64,000 bases of DNA, taken from assembly GCF_004664715.2 (NCBI RefSeq), contig NC_051070.1:73695231-73759230 (forward strand), read 5' to 3'. The DNA is from Peromyscus leucopus. Its lineage: Eukaryota; Chordata; Mammalia; Rodentia; Cricetidae. The notes beneath the pieces are model-generated. The model saw nothing but the letters and a program-made list of their open reading frames with translations, did no database searches and was not told where the DNA came from. Below, one piece after another: positions 10,521 to 21,114 of the stretch. Positions within the stretch are counted from its first letter, which is position 1. Every line of letters starts with the position of its first letter. Position numbers and translations under genes: made by a program.

Positions 10521-13211
10521 ACTTAATTTATGCATAATTATATGTTGAAGATTGCACAAAATTGCTTAGGAATATTCTTTGAAAATTATCCACAAAAATG
10601 GAAATGTGGAATGATTTGAGGTAACATAAGAAAAAAAATTTCATTAAATAAAATGACTCTAAACTTATTATATCACCACCAGTACACCAAGAATTTTATG
10701 GTTGTTATAATCATGGTACCACCTATGCAGAAACACAGCTCATTATAAGACCAAGAATTAAATGCAAGCATCTCTCTTGGTCATGCTAAAGTCGCAATAG
10801 CCTCATTTTTAACAACTCCCACTGAGGTTTGGATTCCCAGTACTCCCAAAAATCTGTTTCCAGTAATTGGTCCACATTTTTAAAGGAGTGAAAGATACTC
10901 TGTAGAATGATATTCAGGTCTGAAAAATAGAAAGCATATTTTCAATTTTAAACACTACTTTGTATATGATGATCCTCATATTGTATATTAGGAAAGGTAA
11001 GTGAAAATACTGGGAAAAACTAATTCATTAAATTTCTTAAGACTAAGATGGTATTTTAACAAATTGTGTTGGCCAGACGGAAGGATTTAGCCTTTGAGGC
11101 ATCAAATCCTCCAACTCAGAACTAACTTAACACTACTTCACAGTAAGCTAGAATTAATAATTGCTGTGAAAATTGAAAGAAAATATGCTCTCCAGATTAT
11201 ACTGTAGAAAAAATGGCATTAGCTTGTCAATGACTAATTATGATGAATTCCAGAAATTTTATATGATCACTCAATGAGCTCATTCTACAATTTAAAATTA
11301 CAGACAAGGACTATTATTATTTTCAAGATTCGGGTGGTTGACAGAGTACCTACATAATTGTGTATATTCATCATTTGAGAAGGAAATAGTGGTGAAATTG
11401 TGTTCTAAATTAGATATTTAGAAAACCTCTATAAAAATAATTCTTAGTCCATAAATCCAAAAAAAAAAAAACCAGTGATCATTTTATAAAGGGAAGAGAT
11501 ATAAGATGTTTTACATTCAAATCAAAGAAGAAAATGTTAATAATTTAATCATTTTAACATGAATAGTCCCCATAGTAGGAAAAGCAGAATAGCTATTTTC
11601 CAAATAAACAAGGAAGCCAAAAATGTATATCCCAACAAAAGACTGCAATAAATGTTAAAAAAATTAGATTTGATCTACAACATGGTTTTGATTATTTTGG
11701 AGGGAAATGTATTTGAATTCAAGAAATTGGAGAGTACTATAAAGATGTACTTAATACATTCCATTTTATAAATGTTCACATATTATTCATATCACATCCT
11801 TTTTTATTTACTGACCATAAATTTGTTTCAATTTTGAAGGTGTCACAAGGAAATGATATTGATTTTGTTTTGTGTAAGTTCTACACTAAATTAAGGCTTT
11901 TCTCACATAGCTTATTATATATATATTACAGATATTATATATTATATATATAATACAGATATTGCTTATATAAGAACAGTTGTATTTAATTACATTTTAA
12001 TATATCTCTTTTTTGTTGAATTGTATCTTGTAAGAAATCCATATGAGACATAGGAGTTCAAAGAACATTTATCAGTTTGATAATGTAATATAACCTTTCC
12101 ATTTGGAGGCAGGTGGCATGTTGATATAAACCCAGATTCTAGTGTCAGATTGACTAGTTTTAAGTACTAGTGCATTCATTCTTGTTAGCTATAATTGTCA
12201 AAGTGTCAATAAATGGTACATCATAGCTTCCTTATATACACATGGCAACAATAATAATCTTGCATCATTTGTCTTATGAAAACTAAACACCTTTAACATC
12301 CACTAATATGTAGAATGGAGCTTAGCCTTTAGCAATCACTTTACTGTATGTAATTAATAATGTTTTGTTACTCAAAAAATTACAAATGATGTCTGAAAAG
12401 CCTAGTTAAAATAGTTTAGCATTAAACATTGTAACACAAGCAGAATCTAGACATGCAAACTGAGACACCTTGTAATTTGCTCCTACAGATGCAAACACAT
12501 ACATTTACAAGAGGCCTTCTTTGTCAACTGGCAATGAAGCATTTGAGAACATAAGCATAAAACCATCTGAGTACAGGACTGTGTTTCTTGGGATTTTTAT
12601 ATAATGTCAAAAAATATTAAAATGAAAAAATTATTTTTAATGAATTTGAAGATTGGTTTCTATGTACAAATTATTTCCTAACTTGTGTCTGTTTCTTTCA
12701 AAAACACTAGATTGTCTTTGTTGATCTCTACAAATATAGGGTAAGCATTTACTGTTATGAATCTACATTTCTTTTATATTTGAATCACCTGTGAGGAATC
12801 CAATGAAATGGAGACCCTGATATATTAGAGACAAAATAATCAGTTATTACTATCTAATCTTTTATAAAGGAATATAAAACTGTTTATAGACCACTGTTCA
12901 TCATTAATTACAATAAAGTAAATATGCAGTTGGATGACATTTTGATACTCTGGCTCATTAAACCAGAACCCAAATACTGAAAAGATTGATCCTACCAGTA
13001 AGGATTGAGTCAGTATAAAGAAACAGCATGCAAGTCATTAATTTATATAACAAAATTTTCATTTATATCAGCTGTCTGAAATTGCCAATATCTCTAACCA
13101 TGATTCCACTTCCACAGCAAACATATATTCCACAAATCATAACATTTTAGTAGATTTCAACTGTCTACAAAGGAGAAGTTCACTAGAGGAACCTTTCCAT
13201 GCCCATTTGAG
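10521..13211. other. AT-rich intergenic stretch, no gene seen
   Basis: No ORF with recognisable homology, no clear young repeat and no RNA gene were found. A TA-rich near-palindromic segment lies at about 11915-11975. This is the distal 5' flank of the OR4L1-like gene and could hold its upstream non-coding exon(s), which I cannot identify from sequence alone. Confidence 0.6.
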
Positions 13212-13333
13212 TCTTTTTGTTTGGTTTTTAGAGACAGGGATTCTCTGTATAGCCCTGGCTGACCTAGTCTAAATCAGAGATTTGCCTGCCTTCAGAGTGC
13301 TGGGATTAAAGGTATGCCCTACCCCACACACAG
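13212..13333 (-). mobile_element. Diverged B1 SINE
   Basis: AGAGACAGGGATTCTCTGTA, AGTGCTGGGATTAAAGGTAT and nearby segments are the reverse complement of B1, with many substitutions. Confidence 0.85.
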
Positions 13334-13820
13334 CTTAAATCTTGCTATTAAATCACATTACTAGTTTGTCTAATTCATTTTCTGAAGGGGGAGTTTGTAA
13401 GGACAAAATTTTGTAAATAAACTACTGTGTTTATGTGATAATACATGAATTCTGACGTGCTTGCTTTAAAACTATCCAATAAATTACAGAATCATCTACT
13501 TAATCTGAAAGATTATGGTTTTAGGGAAATGTTCACAATGATTACCATCTAATCTTTATTTTTATTTCTATGTGAACAAATAAATGGGAAAAATGAATAT
13601 TGACTAAAATATATCATTTGATAAGATAAAATGATAGAACTTTCTCCTTTCAAATGCTTTCTATTTTGTACAAGAATATTGTTTTGAAGGGGTGTGATGC
13701 ATAAAATCATTTCCAGTTATACTCTGATATCTTGATATGTCAGACATTTCATGTTTCCAAATCATCAGTTGATATTGTCAACAAATAGTAAAACTGCAAA
13801 CATACTGGCAATAACTATGG

Positions 13821-13863
13821 TTTGCTTTTGTTTTTCATCTCCTTGTATTTTAAGAACTTTCAG
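13821..13863 (+). promoter_or_regulatory. Candidate splice acceptor for the OR coding exon
   Basis: A pyrimidine-rich tract (TTTGCTTTTGTTTTTCATCT) is followed by ACTTTCAG at 13856-13863, 20 bases before the start codon. Mammalian OR genes usually have an untranslated exon spliced to an intronless coding exon close to the ATG. The acceptor call is inference. Confidence 0.5.
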
Positions 13864-13874
13864 AAGCTTTCTGA

Positions 13875-13883
13875 ATGGAATAA
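13875..13883 (+). promoter_or_regulatory. Two-codon upstream ORF abutting the OR start
   Basis: ATG GAA TAA lies in frame immediately before the ATG at 13884, so its stop codon touches the main start codon. It shows that the coding region cannot start further upstream in this frame. It would be in the mRNA if the acceptor at 13863 is used. Confidence 0.6.
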
Positions 13884-14813
13884 ATGGATTATGAAAATGG
13901 ATCAGCTGTGACAGAATTTATTTTAGTGGGATTTTCTGGAGGTTGGCAACTTCAAACTTTCTTCTTTGTGACATTTTCTTTGATCTATTTTGCTACTGTG
14001 GTGGGCAACACTTTTATTATAGTCACAGTGACAGCTAATGTTACCCTTCACTCTCCCATGTACTTTCTTCTTGGAAATCTCTCGCTTCTAGACATGTGTT
14101 TTTCCACTGTCACAACACCCAAGATGATCAGAGACTTGCTTGCAGAACACAAGAGCATCTCTGTATGGGGCTGCATGGCTCAGATGTTCTTCATGCACTT
14201 GTTTGGGGGTGCTGAAATGACACTTTTGATAGTCATGGCCTTTGATAGATATGTGGCCATATGCAAACCCTTGCACTACAGGATAATCATGAGTCACAGG
14301 TTGCTGAATATATTTGTAATACTTTCTTGGACCATTGGTTTCATACACACCATGAGCCAGATGGTATTGACAGTGAACTTGCCTTTCTGTGGCCACAACA
14401 TTGTAAATAACATATTTTGTGATCTCCCCCTGGTGATCAAGCTTGCTTGTATTGAAACAAACACTCTGGAGTTGTTCGTCATTGCTGACAGTGGGCTGCT
14501 GTCTTTCATCTGTTTCATCCTCTTGCTTGTTTCTTACACTGTCATTCTGGTCACTGTGAGGCACAAATCACTTGGTGGGCTGTCCAAGGCTCTGTCCACA
14601 TTGTCTGCCCATATAATTGTGGTCACTCTGTTCTTTGGACCCTGTATCTTCATCTATGCCTGGCCATTTGGCAGTTTTGCAAGCAGTAAAGTGCTTACTG
14701 TACTTTATACTGTTATCACTCCTTTACTGAACCCTCTTATTTACACACTGAGAAATCAGGAAATGAAAAAAGCCATGAGAAAATTGTGGATGAGAGAAAT
14801 TAATTTTGTGTAG
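13884..14813 (+). CDS. Or4l1: Olfactory receptor, OR4L1-like (family 4, subfamily L)
   Basis: This encodes a 309-residue, seven-transmembrane G-protein-coupled odorant receptor, expected in the cilia of olfactory sensory neurons signalling through Golf. The ORF is intact. Landmarks: N-glycosylation site NGS at 5-7, GN at 41-42 in TM1, LHSPMYFLL at 55-63, MAFDRYVAIC at 118-127 ending TM3, Cys97 and Cys179 for the conserved disulfide, SY at 217-218 in TM5, KALSTLSAH at 235-243 starting TM6, and PLLNPLIYTLRN at 280-291 in TM7. Length is normal for the family. From memory it resembles human OR4L1 strongly (GGAEMTLLI, VIKLACIET, LELFVIADSGLLSF), clearly more than OR4K. The start is fixed by the in-frame stop just upstream. 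It shares orientation with the OR4N5-like gene 18 kb downstream. Ligand unknown. Assignment to Or4l1 rather than a rodent paralogue is likely but unverified. Confidence 0.95.
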   Translation: MDYENGSAVTEFILVGFSGGWQLQTFFFVTFSLIYFATVVGNTFIIVTVTANVTLHSPMYFLLGNLSLLDMCFSTVTTPKMIRDLLAEHKSISVWGCMAQMFFMHLFGGAEMTLLIVMAFDRYVAICKPLHYRIIMSHRLLNIFVILSWTIGFIHTMSQMVLTVNLPFCGHNIVNNIFCDLPLVIKLACIETNTLELFVIADSGLLSFICFILLLVSYTVILVTVRHKSLGGLSKALSTLSAHIIVVTLFFGPCIFIYAWPFGSFASSKVLTVLYTVITPLLNPLIYTLRNQEMKKAMRKLWMREINFV

Positions 14814-14924
14814 AACTTATAGATTGAGCAGTGCATAATTACCCTAACCTTTGAATAGCATGGCTAGATAAATTAAAGACAATGTATAATGTATTATTTT
14901 ACTTTTATGTTTGTATCATACATG

Positions 14925-14930
14925 AATAAA
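14925..14930 (+). terminator. Candidate polyadenylation signal of the OR4L1-like gene
   Basis: AATAAA lies 112 bases after the stop codon. It is the first canonical hexamer downstream, though OR 3' UTRs are often longer. Confidence 0.5.
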
Positions 14931-15054
14931 GAGAAATCTATACAAATGTATTTCTGTTTCATTGATAAGGATGGTTTAATGTTACTTTTCAGCATTTTTA
15001 TTTTGAATATTTTTCAATAATGAACTTTTCCTCTTGTGTGAATCAGCAAATCTA

Positions 15055-15069
15055 AAGAAAACTTTTCTT
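15055..15069 (+). repeat. Left target-site duplication of the Pex6 retrocopy
   Basis: AAGAAAACTTTTCTT; identical to 16550-16564. It lies directly next to the poly(T) that marks the 3' tail of the minus-strand insert. Confidence 0.9.
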
Positions 15070-15090
15070 TTTTTTTTTCTCTTAAATGTA

Positions 15091-15096
15091 TTTAAT
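15091..15096 (-). terminator. ATTAAA signal in the Pex6 retrocopy
   Basis: ATTAAA on the minus strand lies about 13 bases before the A-run. This is the spacing expected for a genuinely cleaved and polyadenylated source RNA, here ending inside intron 1. Confidence 0.7.
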
Positions 15097-15627
15097 AAGA
15101 TATCAAATACCAGGCACCAAAGATAACAAAGAGCCCTTTCAAGGAATTTACAATATATGATTGAGGATTAGACAGATTATATAATCATAAAAAGAATAAG
15201 GTAAATATCCTAACAAAGACTCAAAAGGCTGGAGGAGGGGAAATGATGTTAAAGTTATGGTACTGAGATCATAAAAGGATTTAAGGAGTTTTCTAGGTAG
15301 GCCTTGAAGTAAAGGATGGTAGACTTTTATCAGGAAAAAGTTAGAAGAGGAGGTCAATGGAAAGTGTAGGCAGAAGGTACAAGTCATCATTCTGATGCAG
15401 CACCCAAATTACTGATTAGCGTAAGCGTCCGCACATCTGGTACTTGACAGTGAACCTCACCTTTCGCCTCAACACATGAGCTCTTCCCACGCACCACTAT
15501 GGAGAGACTGTCTGATAATGGAGACTGGGTAAACAAGGCTGTAAGGGACAGGGGACCGAAATTCTACAGCTAGCCTTCCAATTCAGTTAAGACAGATAAG
15601 AGGGCAGAAGGAAAAGCAGCATTCCCG

Positions 15628-15632
15628 ACCTG
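15628..15632 (-). other. Retained exon 1 / intron 1 junction of Pex6
   Basis: The minus strand reads CAG followed by GTCGGG. A fully spliced retrocopy would continue with exon 2 codons (RYLEGS in human, from memory), but non-coding sequence follows instead. Confidence 0.75.
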
Positions 15633-16508
15633 AATTCTGAGCTCTCCCACTTCCAGGGGGTCACAGCCCAGATTAAAAGCCAGAGTAGCAGGCACAAACA
15701 CCAGTCCGTCAGAGTGGCTCTCCCAGCTGCCCAGAGCTGGGTCCCAGTCTCTCGGACAGGTCCCAGCGAGGTTCTAGGACCTGTACTTTAGCCAAGTGCG
15801 GCTGGGAGGTGTTTGGTAACTCTCCCACCCGGGTCACCCACACCCATTCGCCCTGGAAGAGCCCGAGACCCCGGAGACAGCCCCGGGTCACACCCAGTGT
15901 ATCTCCAGCCCCTCCCAAAACTCCTTTAAGTTGCCGGACCGAGTGGGAAACGGCAAAGGAGGACACCATGGGCGGGGGTGCGGGGCGGCTGCGGTCCCTA
16001 CTCTCCGGCCCAGTTTGGCCCGCCCGCGGAGCTCAGTTACAGCCAGCCGCGTCCCCGGGCCCAGCAGCCCTTGCAGGGCCGGCTGCGTCTCCAGCACTCG
16101 CGAGCCAGGCACGGGCAGGATCTCCCCGCGGCGCACCAGCAGCGGCCCGACTCGGGGCCCGAGCCCAGGCCCGGGAGACGTGCCAAGCAGCGCCCAGGCC
16201 AGCGCCGGAGGCCGCCGCACAGGCCGCGCTCGCACTCGCTCCCCGGGGCCCAAGCGCCAGGAGCCGCAGCAACGCGCGGCTCACCAGCAGCTGCGGAGGC
16301 CCGGGCCCGCGCTGCTCGTCCTGGGAGCCCGGACCTTCTAGAGCCGCGACGAGCAGCGCGGGCCCCGCAGGGCTTTCGCTCGCCGGCCGCAGCGCCAGCA
16401 CTAGGCCCAGCCCCGTCGCAGGCCACGGGCCCCCGGGCGGCAGCCACACCGCCAGCGGCGGCGTCTCAGTCGGGAAGGGTTCGAGGACGCGCAAGACAGC
16501 CAGCGCCA

Positions 16509-16549
16509 TGGCCACTGAGCTCAGAGCGCCTCCACTTCCGGAACTAGCC
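16509..16549 (-). other. Retained Pex6 5' UTR
   Basis: About 40 bases precede the ATG up to the target-site duplication. They include CCGGAAGT, an ETS-type motif common at housekeeping transcription starts. The retrocopy therefore appears close to full length at its 5' end. Confidence 0.65.
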
Positions 16550-16564
16550 AAGAAAACTTTTCTT
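16550..16564 (+). repeat. Right target-site duplication of the Pex6 retrocopy
   Basis: AAGAAAACTTTTCTT; a perfect match to 15055-15069. Confidence 0.9.
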
Positions 16565-16599
16565 AAATCAAGGTAAATAAGACAAATTATAGTAAAAAC

Positions 16600-17324
16600 C
16601 TGACACTGAGTATAGCACCATTCATATATTTATGAATGCATGTAGAACTGACACACAGTTCTAGTGTGGGTAGCTTAGTGTCATAGAAGCCATTTGTCAC
16701 TCAGACTTTCAATGACAATGGCCAGCTCTAAGGAGAACTCAGTATCTTCTTCAAAGACACAATTGTCTACAGTGCCAAAGTCCCCAGCCTAGCTTGAGAC
16801 AAACTACCAGGGAGTTTTGTTTTTCCATCAGCTTAGTGGCTGCACACAAATCTACAAATATTTAAAATACCATCTGCACTTCTGTGGCCCCAGCATCAAC
16901 ACCCCGCCACTCAAGCTGCAGCCTGGTGGATTTTTGGTCCTGCCAGGAGAGGCTCTGTGGCTGCCACCAAATACAGTTTTTAACTACATCTCTATTGTTC
17001 TAATTGCCAATAAAGACTTGGGAGTCAGATGTTGGGGGGAAAACCTGCTAGCTCAGAGAGGCTGAGGAGCAACCATCTGATCTTCCTTATTGGCCAGAAA
17101 CCCAGCAAGAAAAGCATCTCTCCAGCCATGCCAAACAGAAAAAAAAATGCCAAACTCCAAGTCCCTTCCTGCTCCTTCCTATGCATCTCTCTATTCATCT
17201 TCCTGGCTTCTCTATACTCCTCATGGCTAATTCCTGTCATTTAGTTGCTGGCTCTGCCTCCTGACCCAAGGTTGGCTTTATTACCAGTCTTGGGTTTCTC
17301 AATGTGATCAAATATCCCACAACA
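16600..17324 (-). mobile_element. ERV/LTR-like rodent repeat
   Basis: The right end, TCAAATATCCCACAACA, is shared with the LTR at 20320-20676. On the minus strand the element starts TGTTGTGGGATATTTG. Internal GAGTCAGATGTTGGGGGGAA and CAATAAAGACTTGG resemble the LTR at 44981. The left limit is unclear, and sequence down to about 16600 may be internal ERV sequence rather than LTR. Confidence 0.5.
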
Positions 17325-18151
17325 AGGAAGAACAAGAAAAGAGGGCTTCTGTCCTTCCCTAAGTTCCTTGCTTTTGATTGAAGTTCTAGGACCTGTCTCT
17401 CTCATAGACAAACCACTCTGATGGAGGATGAACTCTAAGCAATTTTCAAATACATTTTCCTAAGAAAACAACGCAGTGCTAACTCAAAAAACTAAAGCTG
17501 GCCTGTGAACAAGTTCTTCTGTCAATCCCTGTAGGGCCAAGACACTGTGGTACCTACGAGAACAACAAATCACAAAAGTACAATATGGACTGTGTGATCA
17601 TCTTTGTATGTTTCTGACTCAGGCCAAATGCAAGTGAATGACTCTATGCAGGCATTACACTTCAAAAATTGCAACATGAAAGAGCTATCCCTTGTTTTGT
17701 CCCTTGTCTGTGACTTCACTGAAGTCCCCTACTATTAGAACAACTCAATAGAAACTTCAGAAAAGGTGGGTCTATATTTCCAAATCTTTCTTTGGAACCA
17801 GAGTTCCTTCACTGCCAGGGCCTGTCACTCTGGCTGAATGGGGCCAGGACTGTTGTCCATTTGGTTATACATTCAACAGGTCCCTGTCTTGCCAATCCTG
17901 TGGCTCTGTGGAAATGGGCAAATGTCCTTGACTTATGCATTACTGTTACCTACAATCTGGCTCCAGTTGGAACTGGGAGGCAGATGGAGGGACAGAAATC
18001 TAGGGTTGCCAATGGAAGCATAAGGAGTCCATTATATGAAAACAAGCTCTGTGAACTATAAGTGGCCATTCATCTACCATTTTGGGTCCTGATAGTTACT
18101 GAAGGGCTAGGGTCCTTCTAGTGTCCTAGTGAATTCTACAGATGGAAACAA
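17325..18151. other. No gene or clear repeat identified
   Basis: Mixed-composition sequence. An 89-codon + strand ORF at 17792-18061 has no recognisable domain and no supporting context. Confidence 0.5.
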
Positions 18152-18165
18152 TCACCCCAATATTT

Positions 18166-18368
18166 CTTTTTTTTCTTTTTCTTTTCTTTTTTCTTTCTTT
18201 TTTTTTTGTTTTTGTTTTGTTTTTCAAGACAGGGTTTCTCTGTGTAGCTTTGTGCCTTTTCCTGGAACTCACTTGGTAGCTCAGGCTGGCCTCAAACTCA
18301 CAGAGATCCACCTGCCTCTGCCTCCAGAGTGCTGGGATTAAAGGTGTGTGCCACCACCGCCCTGCTCC
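18166..18368 (-). mobile_element. B1 SINE with long A-rich tail
   Basis: Reverse-oriented B1; its tail appears as T/C-rich sequence at 18166-18223. A perfect 14-bp target-site duplication, TCACCCCAATATTT, lies at 18152-18165 and 18369-18382. Confidence 0.93.
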
Positions 18369-18382
18369 TCACCCCAATATTT

Positions 18383-19020
18383 TTATATGAAAGCAGAGTA
18401 CTCTTCTCTGCAGCCTCTAGGATGAGATTTTCTCCTTCCAGCCCTAGGATTGACTATCTGGCTGCAGCATCATCTGACACTTAACAGGACAATGAGTGAA
18501 AGGAAAGATGAAAGAGAGAGATTCTGAACACCAAGCTAGGCAAATATCTGGGAGCCACACTCAAGAAACCATGTTGAGTGGGAGAAAGGTTCTTCTGTAT
18601 TAATGAGACCTGGAATCAATTATTGAAATTTCCTATGTGCTAAGGTAACAGGGAATCATTGTGACACCTTTGGAATACAACACAACTCCTACACAAATTC
18701 TATGGATGCTCAAACTAGAACAAGGGGAAGGTGGATCTGTACAATTCTACCATGAGTAGACAATACACTCAAGTGTACATGATAATAACACAAGAACGGT
18801 GTGTTCAATTCATCTTCAAAAATATAGTGGTTCCAGGTAATGTGGGAAAACAAATCACAGATTATCTTTAGAAAGATAATCCTAATGCAGAAGGGCAGGA
18901 GTTAACAGCTGATGCTGAGCTTCTGCCCTGGCCAGTCATACTCCCTTTATAATTTCTGGCCTCTACACAGTCTAAGGCTTTGAGGTCTCATACATGCTCA
19001 AGCCACATCCAGTGTATCAG
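18383..19020. other. No gene or clear repeat identified
   Basis: Apparently unique sequence with no ORF of interest on either strand. Confidence 0.5.
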
Positions 19021-19024
19021 TTCT

Positions 19025-20095
19025 TCAGATTGGATAATTGAAGCTGTTAATATTTAAAATGACTATTGAAAGGTGTTGTTATATTGCAATTACTGTATTG
19101 TTGGTTTTGGCATTGTGTTTTGTATTTTCAGTGGTATTTTGTGCTTTAATAATCATGGCTTTGTATTATTTCTTTCCACAGTCTCTATGCCATGTTCATT
19201 ATTCTTTTTAGCCTGGAATAATGCTTTAGTATTTTCTTCAGGTCTGAATTGTTGGATATAAAATTTTAGACTGCTTATATTGTGGAAAGTTTTTTTTCTC
19301 CTTCAATCATGGCAGATAGTTGGATTAGATACATTAGTCTAGGTTAGATATTGTGTTGTTTTAGGACATGGAATGCATTGCTCCAGGCTCTTCTGTATTT
19401 CAAAGTTTCTTTTAGATGTTATTCTAATGGGTTACCCCTTATATATGACTTGTGCTTTTTCAATTGCAGCTTTCAATACATTTTTTGTATGTATACATAG
19501 AGTTTTAACTGTGATACACCATGAAGATTTTCTTTCCTAATTTTATCTATTTTGGTGTTCTGTATGACTATTATATTTGCATGGGTATGTCCTTTCTTAG
19601 TTTTGAGATGCTTTCATCTATGATCTTGTTCAAAACCTGACATATGTCATTGATTTGGGATTCTTCTCCTTTATCTATGCTATAATTCAAAACTTTGATT
19701 TCTTCATCATATTCCACATTTCCTGTGTTTTTTCCTTTGTTTTAACTTTTTTATGTTTCTTGCTTATTTGTACTAGAGCCTCTATTTTATTTTGTGATCT
19801 TATTCTGTATCTTCTGCTTTGTTCAACCTATTTGTAAGTTTTTTGAGGTCTCTCGTTGAGCTATTGGAGTTTTCAATTCTATCTTCATTTCAAATTGAGT
19901 CCTCTTCAATGTTTATAACTCCTGATTGAATTCCATTCTCAAATCTTGGATTGTCTTCATTATTTCCATCAACCACGTTTCCTTGGGCATCACTCAGACA
20001 TTAGTTCTTAGGATTTTTCTCCTTGATTTTATTAAGATGTTTCCTTGTGTTTTGTTTAAATTTCTTGAATTCTTTGGTGAAGTTTTTGATTGATA
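19025..20095 (-). mobile_element. Old L1, ORF1 side
   Basis: The + strand resembles the reverse complement of rodent L1 ORF1 and its 5' flank (CTTTTTAGCCTGGAATAATG, CTTCATTATTTCCATCAACC, GGTGAAGTTTTTGATTGATA). It is very diverged. It is followed on the right by the monomer array expected at an L1 5' end. Confidence 0.55.
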
Positions 20096-20101
20096 CAGGC
20101 A

Positions 20102-20850
20102 ATTATACTACTCATAGTAGAAGCTGTGGAGACACGATGAGGTCAAAATTTGAATGGTAATAAGCCCACAGATTCAGAGTTTGACAACTCATAGCAGAAG
20201 CTGTAGATCCATGGTTGTAACAGTATCTAATGTAAGGCAAAGCTCACATGGATGAAGGACATTCCATAAGCTGTAACGTTAGAAGCTGTGGAACAAAGAA
20301 GTCAGGCTGTCTGGACGTATGTATTTGGACTTTCTTTGGACCACCAGCTCCCAAATAATGACATAGAAACTTCTTCTTAAATTATGAACATTTGGCCTTA
20401 GCCTAGGCTTGTTCCCAACTAGCTCTCATTTCTTTAATTAACCAGTTTATATTCATCTACATTCTGCCACATGGCTTGTTACCTCTCCTCCATACTGTTC
20501 ATTTGGCTTCTGAGTGTCCTACTGGTGAATTCTCCACCTCTCAGATTCTTCCTAGAGTTCCTATCTCTGCTCAGAAGTCCCAGATATCCTCTCCTGCCTA
20601 CCTATTAGACATCCAGCTCTTTATTAAACCAATCAGAAGGTGGCTTTCACATGGTGTGGTCAAATATCCCACAACAGATGTAAGGTTTATAAATGCTAGG
20701 CATTCCACAACTCATGCAGTGGAAGCCATAGACCCATGGTGATAGCCTGATCTGACACAGGCTCACGGGGAATACCACAACTCACAGCACAAACTGCACA
20801 TTCAAAGAGGAGAGTGGGAATGAATCAGAATAGCTCATGAGTTTCTGAAG
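20102..20850 (-). repeat. Degenerate tandem monomers (about 77 bp), L1 5'-UTR-like, split by an LTR
   Basis: Five diverged units share a core like ACAACTCATAGCAGAAGCTG. Unit starts are about 20102, 20179, 20261, 20702 and 20772. Subtracting the LTR plus one 6-bp duplication (363 bp) gives spacings of 77, 82, 78 and 70. Position next to ORF1-like L1 sequence suggests the monomeric promoter of an old rodent L1 (inference). Confidence 0.6.
20320..20676 (-). mobile_element. ERVK-type solo LTR
   Basis: Bounds are TGTATTTGGA..CCCACAACA. The flanking hexamers are GACGTA (20314-20319) and GATGTA (20677-20682), a 6-bp target-site duplication with one CpG-to-TpG change. It is homologous over its length to the LTR at 43963-44486. 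Insertion interrupts the monomer array. Confidence 0.82.
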
Positions 20851-21037
20851 ATAGTTTTTCTGACTCTAAATACTAATCCAACATAGAAAATGATACCTCA
20901 GTTCTAATATAACTTAATCCTATTCTAAGCCCCGTAAGCAATCACATTGAAAGAAGAAAACTTGAACTAAAGAAAAATTCAAAAGAAAGAAAAACTCAAC
21001 CAACAAACCAACTACAGTTGTACGAAATCCATCATAG

Positions 21038-21040
<3 letters not shown>

Positions 21041-21112
<72 letters not shown>
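21041..21112. repeat. (CA)n(GA)n compound microsatellite
   Basis: CA repeats run to about 21075 and are followed by GA repeats. Confidence 0.97.

Positions 21113-21114
<2 letters not shown>

Larger units (their letters stand above)
15070..16549 (-). pseudogene. Pex6: Retroposed Pex6 fragment (exon 1 plus part of intron 1), disrupted
   Basis: On the minus strand, ATG at 16507-16509 opens [20 protein letters not shown], the N-terminus of PEX6, the AAA-ATPase that with PEX1 extracts PEX5 from the peroxisome membrane. PEX6-like sequence then continues through three frames: 16509 to about 16250; about 16250-15990 ([31 protein letters not shown]); and about 15969-15710 ([26 protein letters not shown]). 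A fourth segment reads [20 protein letters not shown] and ends at RIQ. The RIQ codons end at 15630 and are followed by GT, exactly where I recall human PEX6 exon 1 ending (codon 294). The next 0.55 kb is therefore unspliced intron. The insert closes with ATTAAA (15091-15096) and poly(A) (15070-15078 on the + strand as T). The 15-bp duplication and the tail show L1-type retroposition. At least three frame breaks and the missing AAA domains exclude function as PEX6. Confidence 0.93.

Noticed and set aside
14088..14564. 158-codon minus-strand ORF
   Set aside because: Antisense shadow of the intact OR4L1-like coding region with no motif of its own.
15809..16576. Long + strand ORFs (up to 255 codons) and three overlapping ORFs in GC-rich sequence
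   Set aside because: They are antisense or off-frame shadows of the CpG-rich Pex6 exon-1 retrocopy. The minus strand carries clear PEX6 homology and GC-rich DNA is poor in stop codons.
20102..20850. Possible CRISPR-like array
   Set aside because: Units are contiguous degenerate tandem repeats without conserved palindromic repeats and unique spacers, in mammalian DNA.
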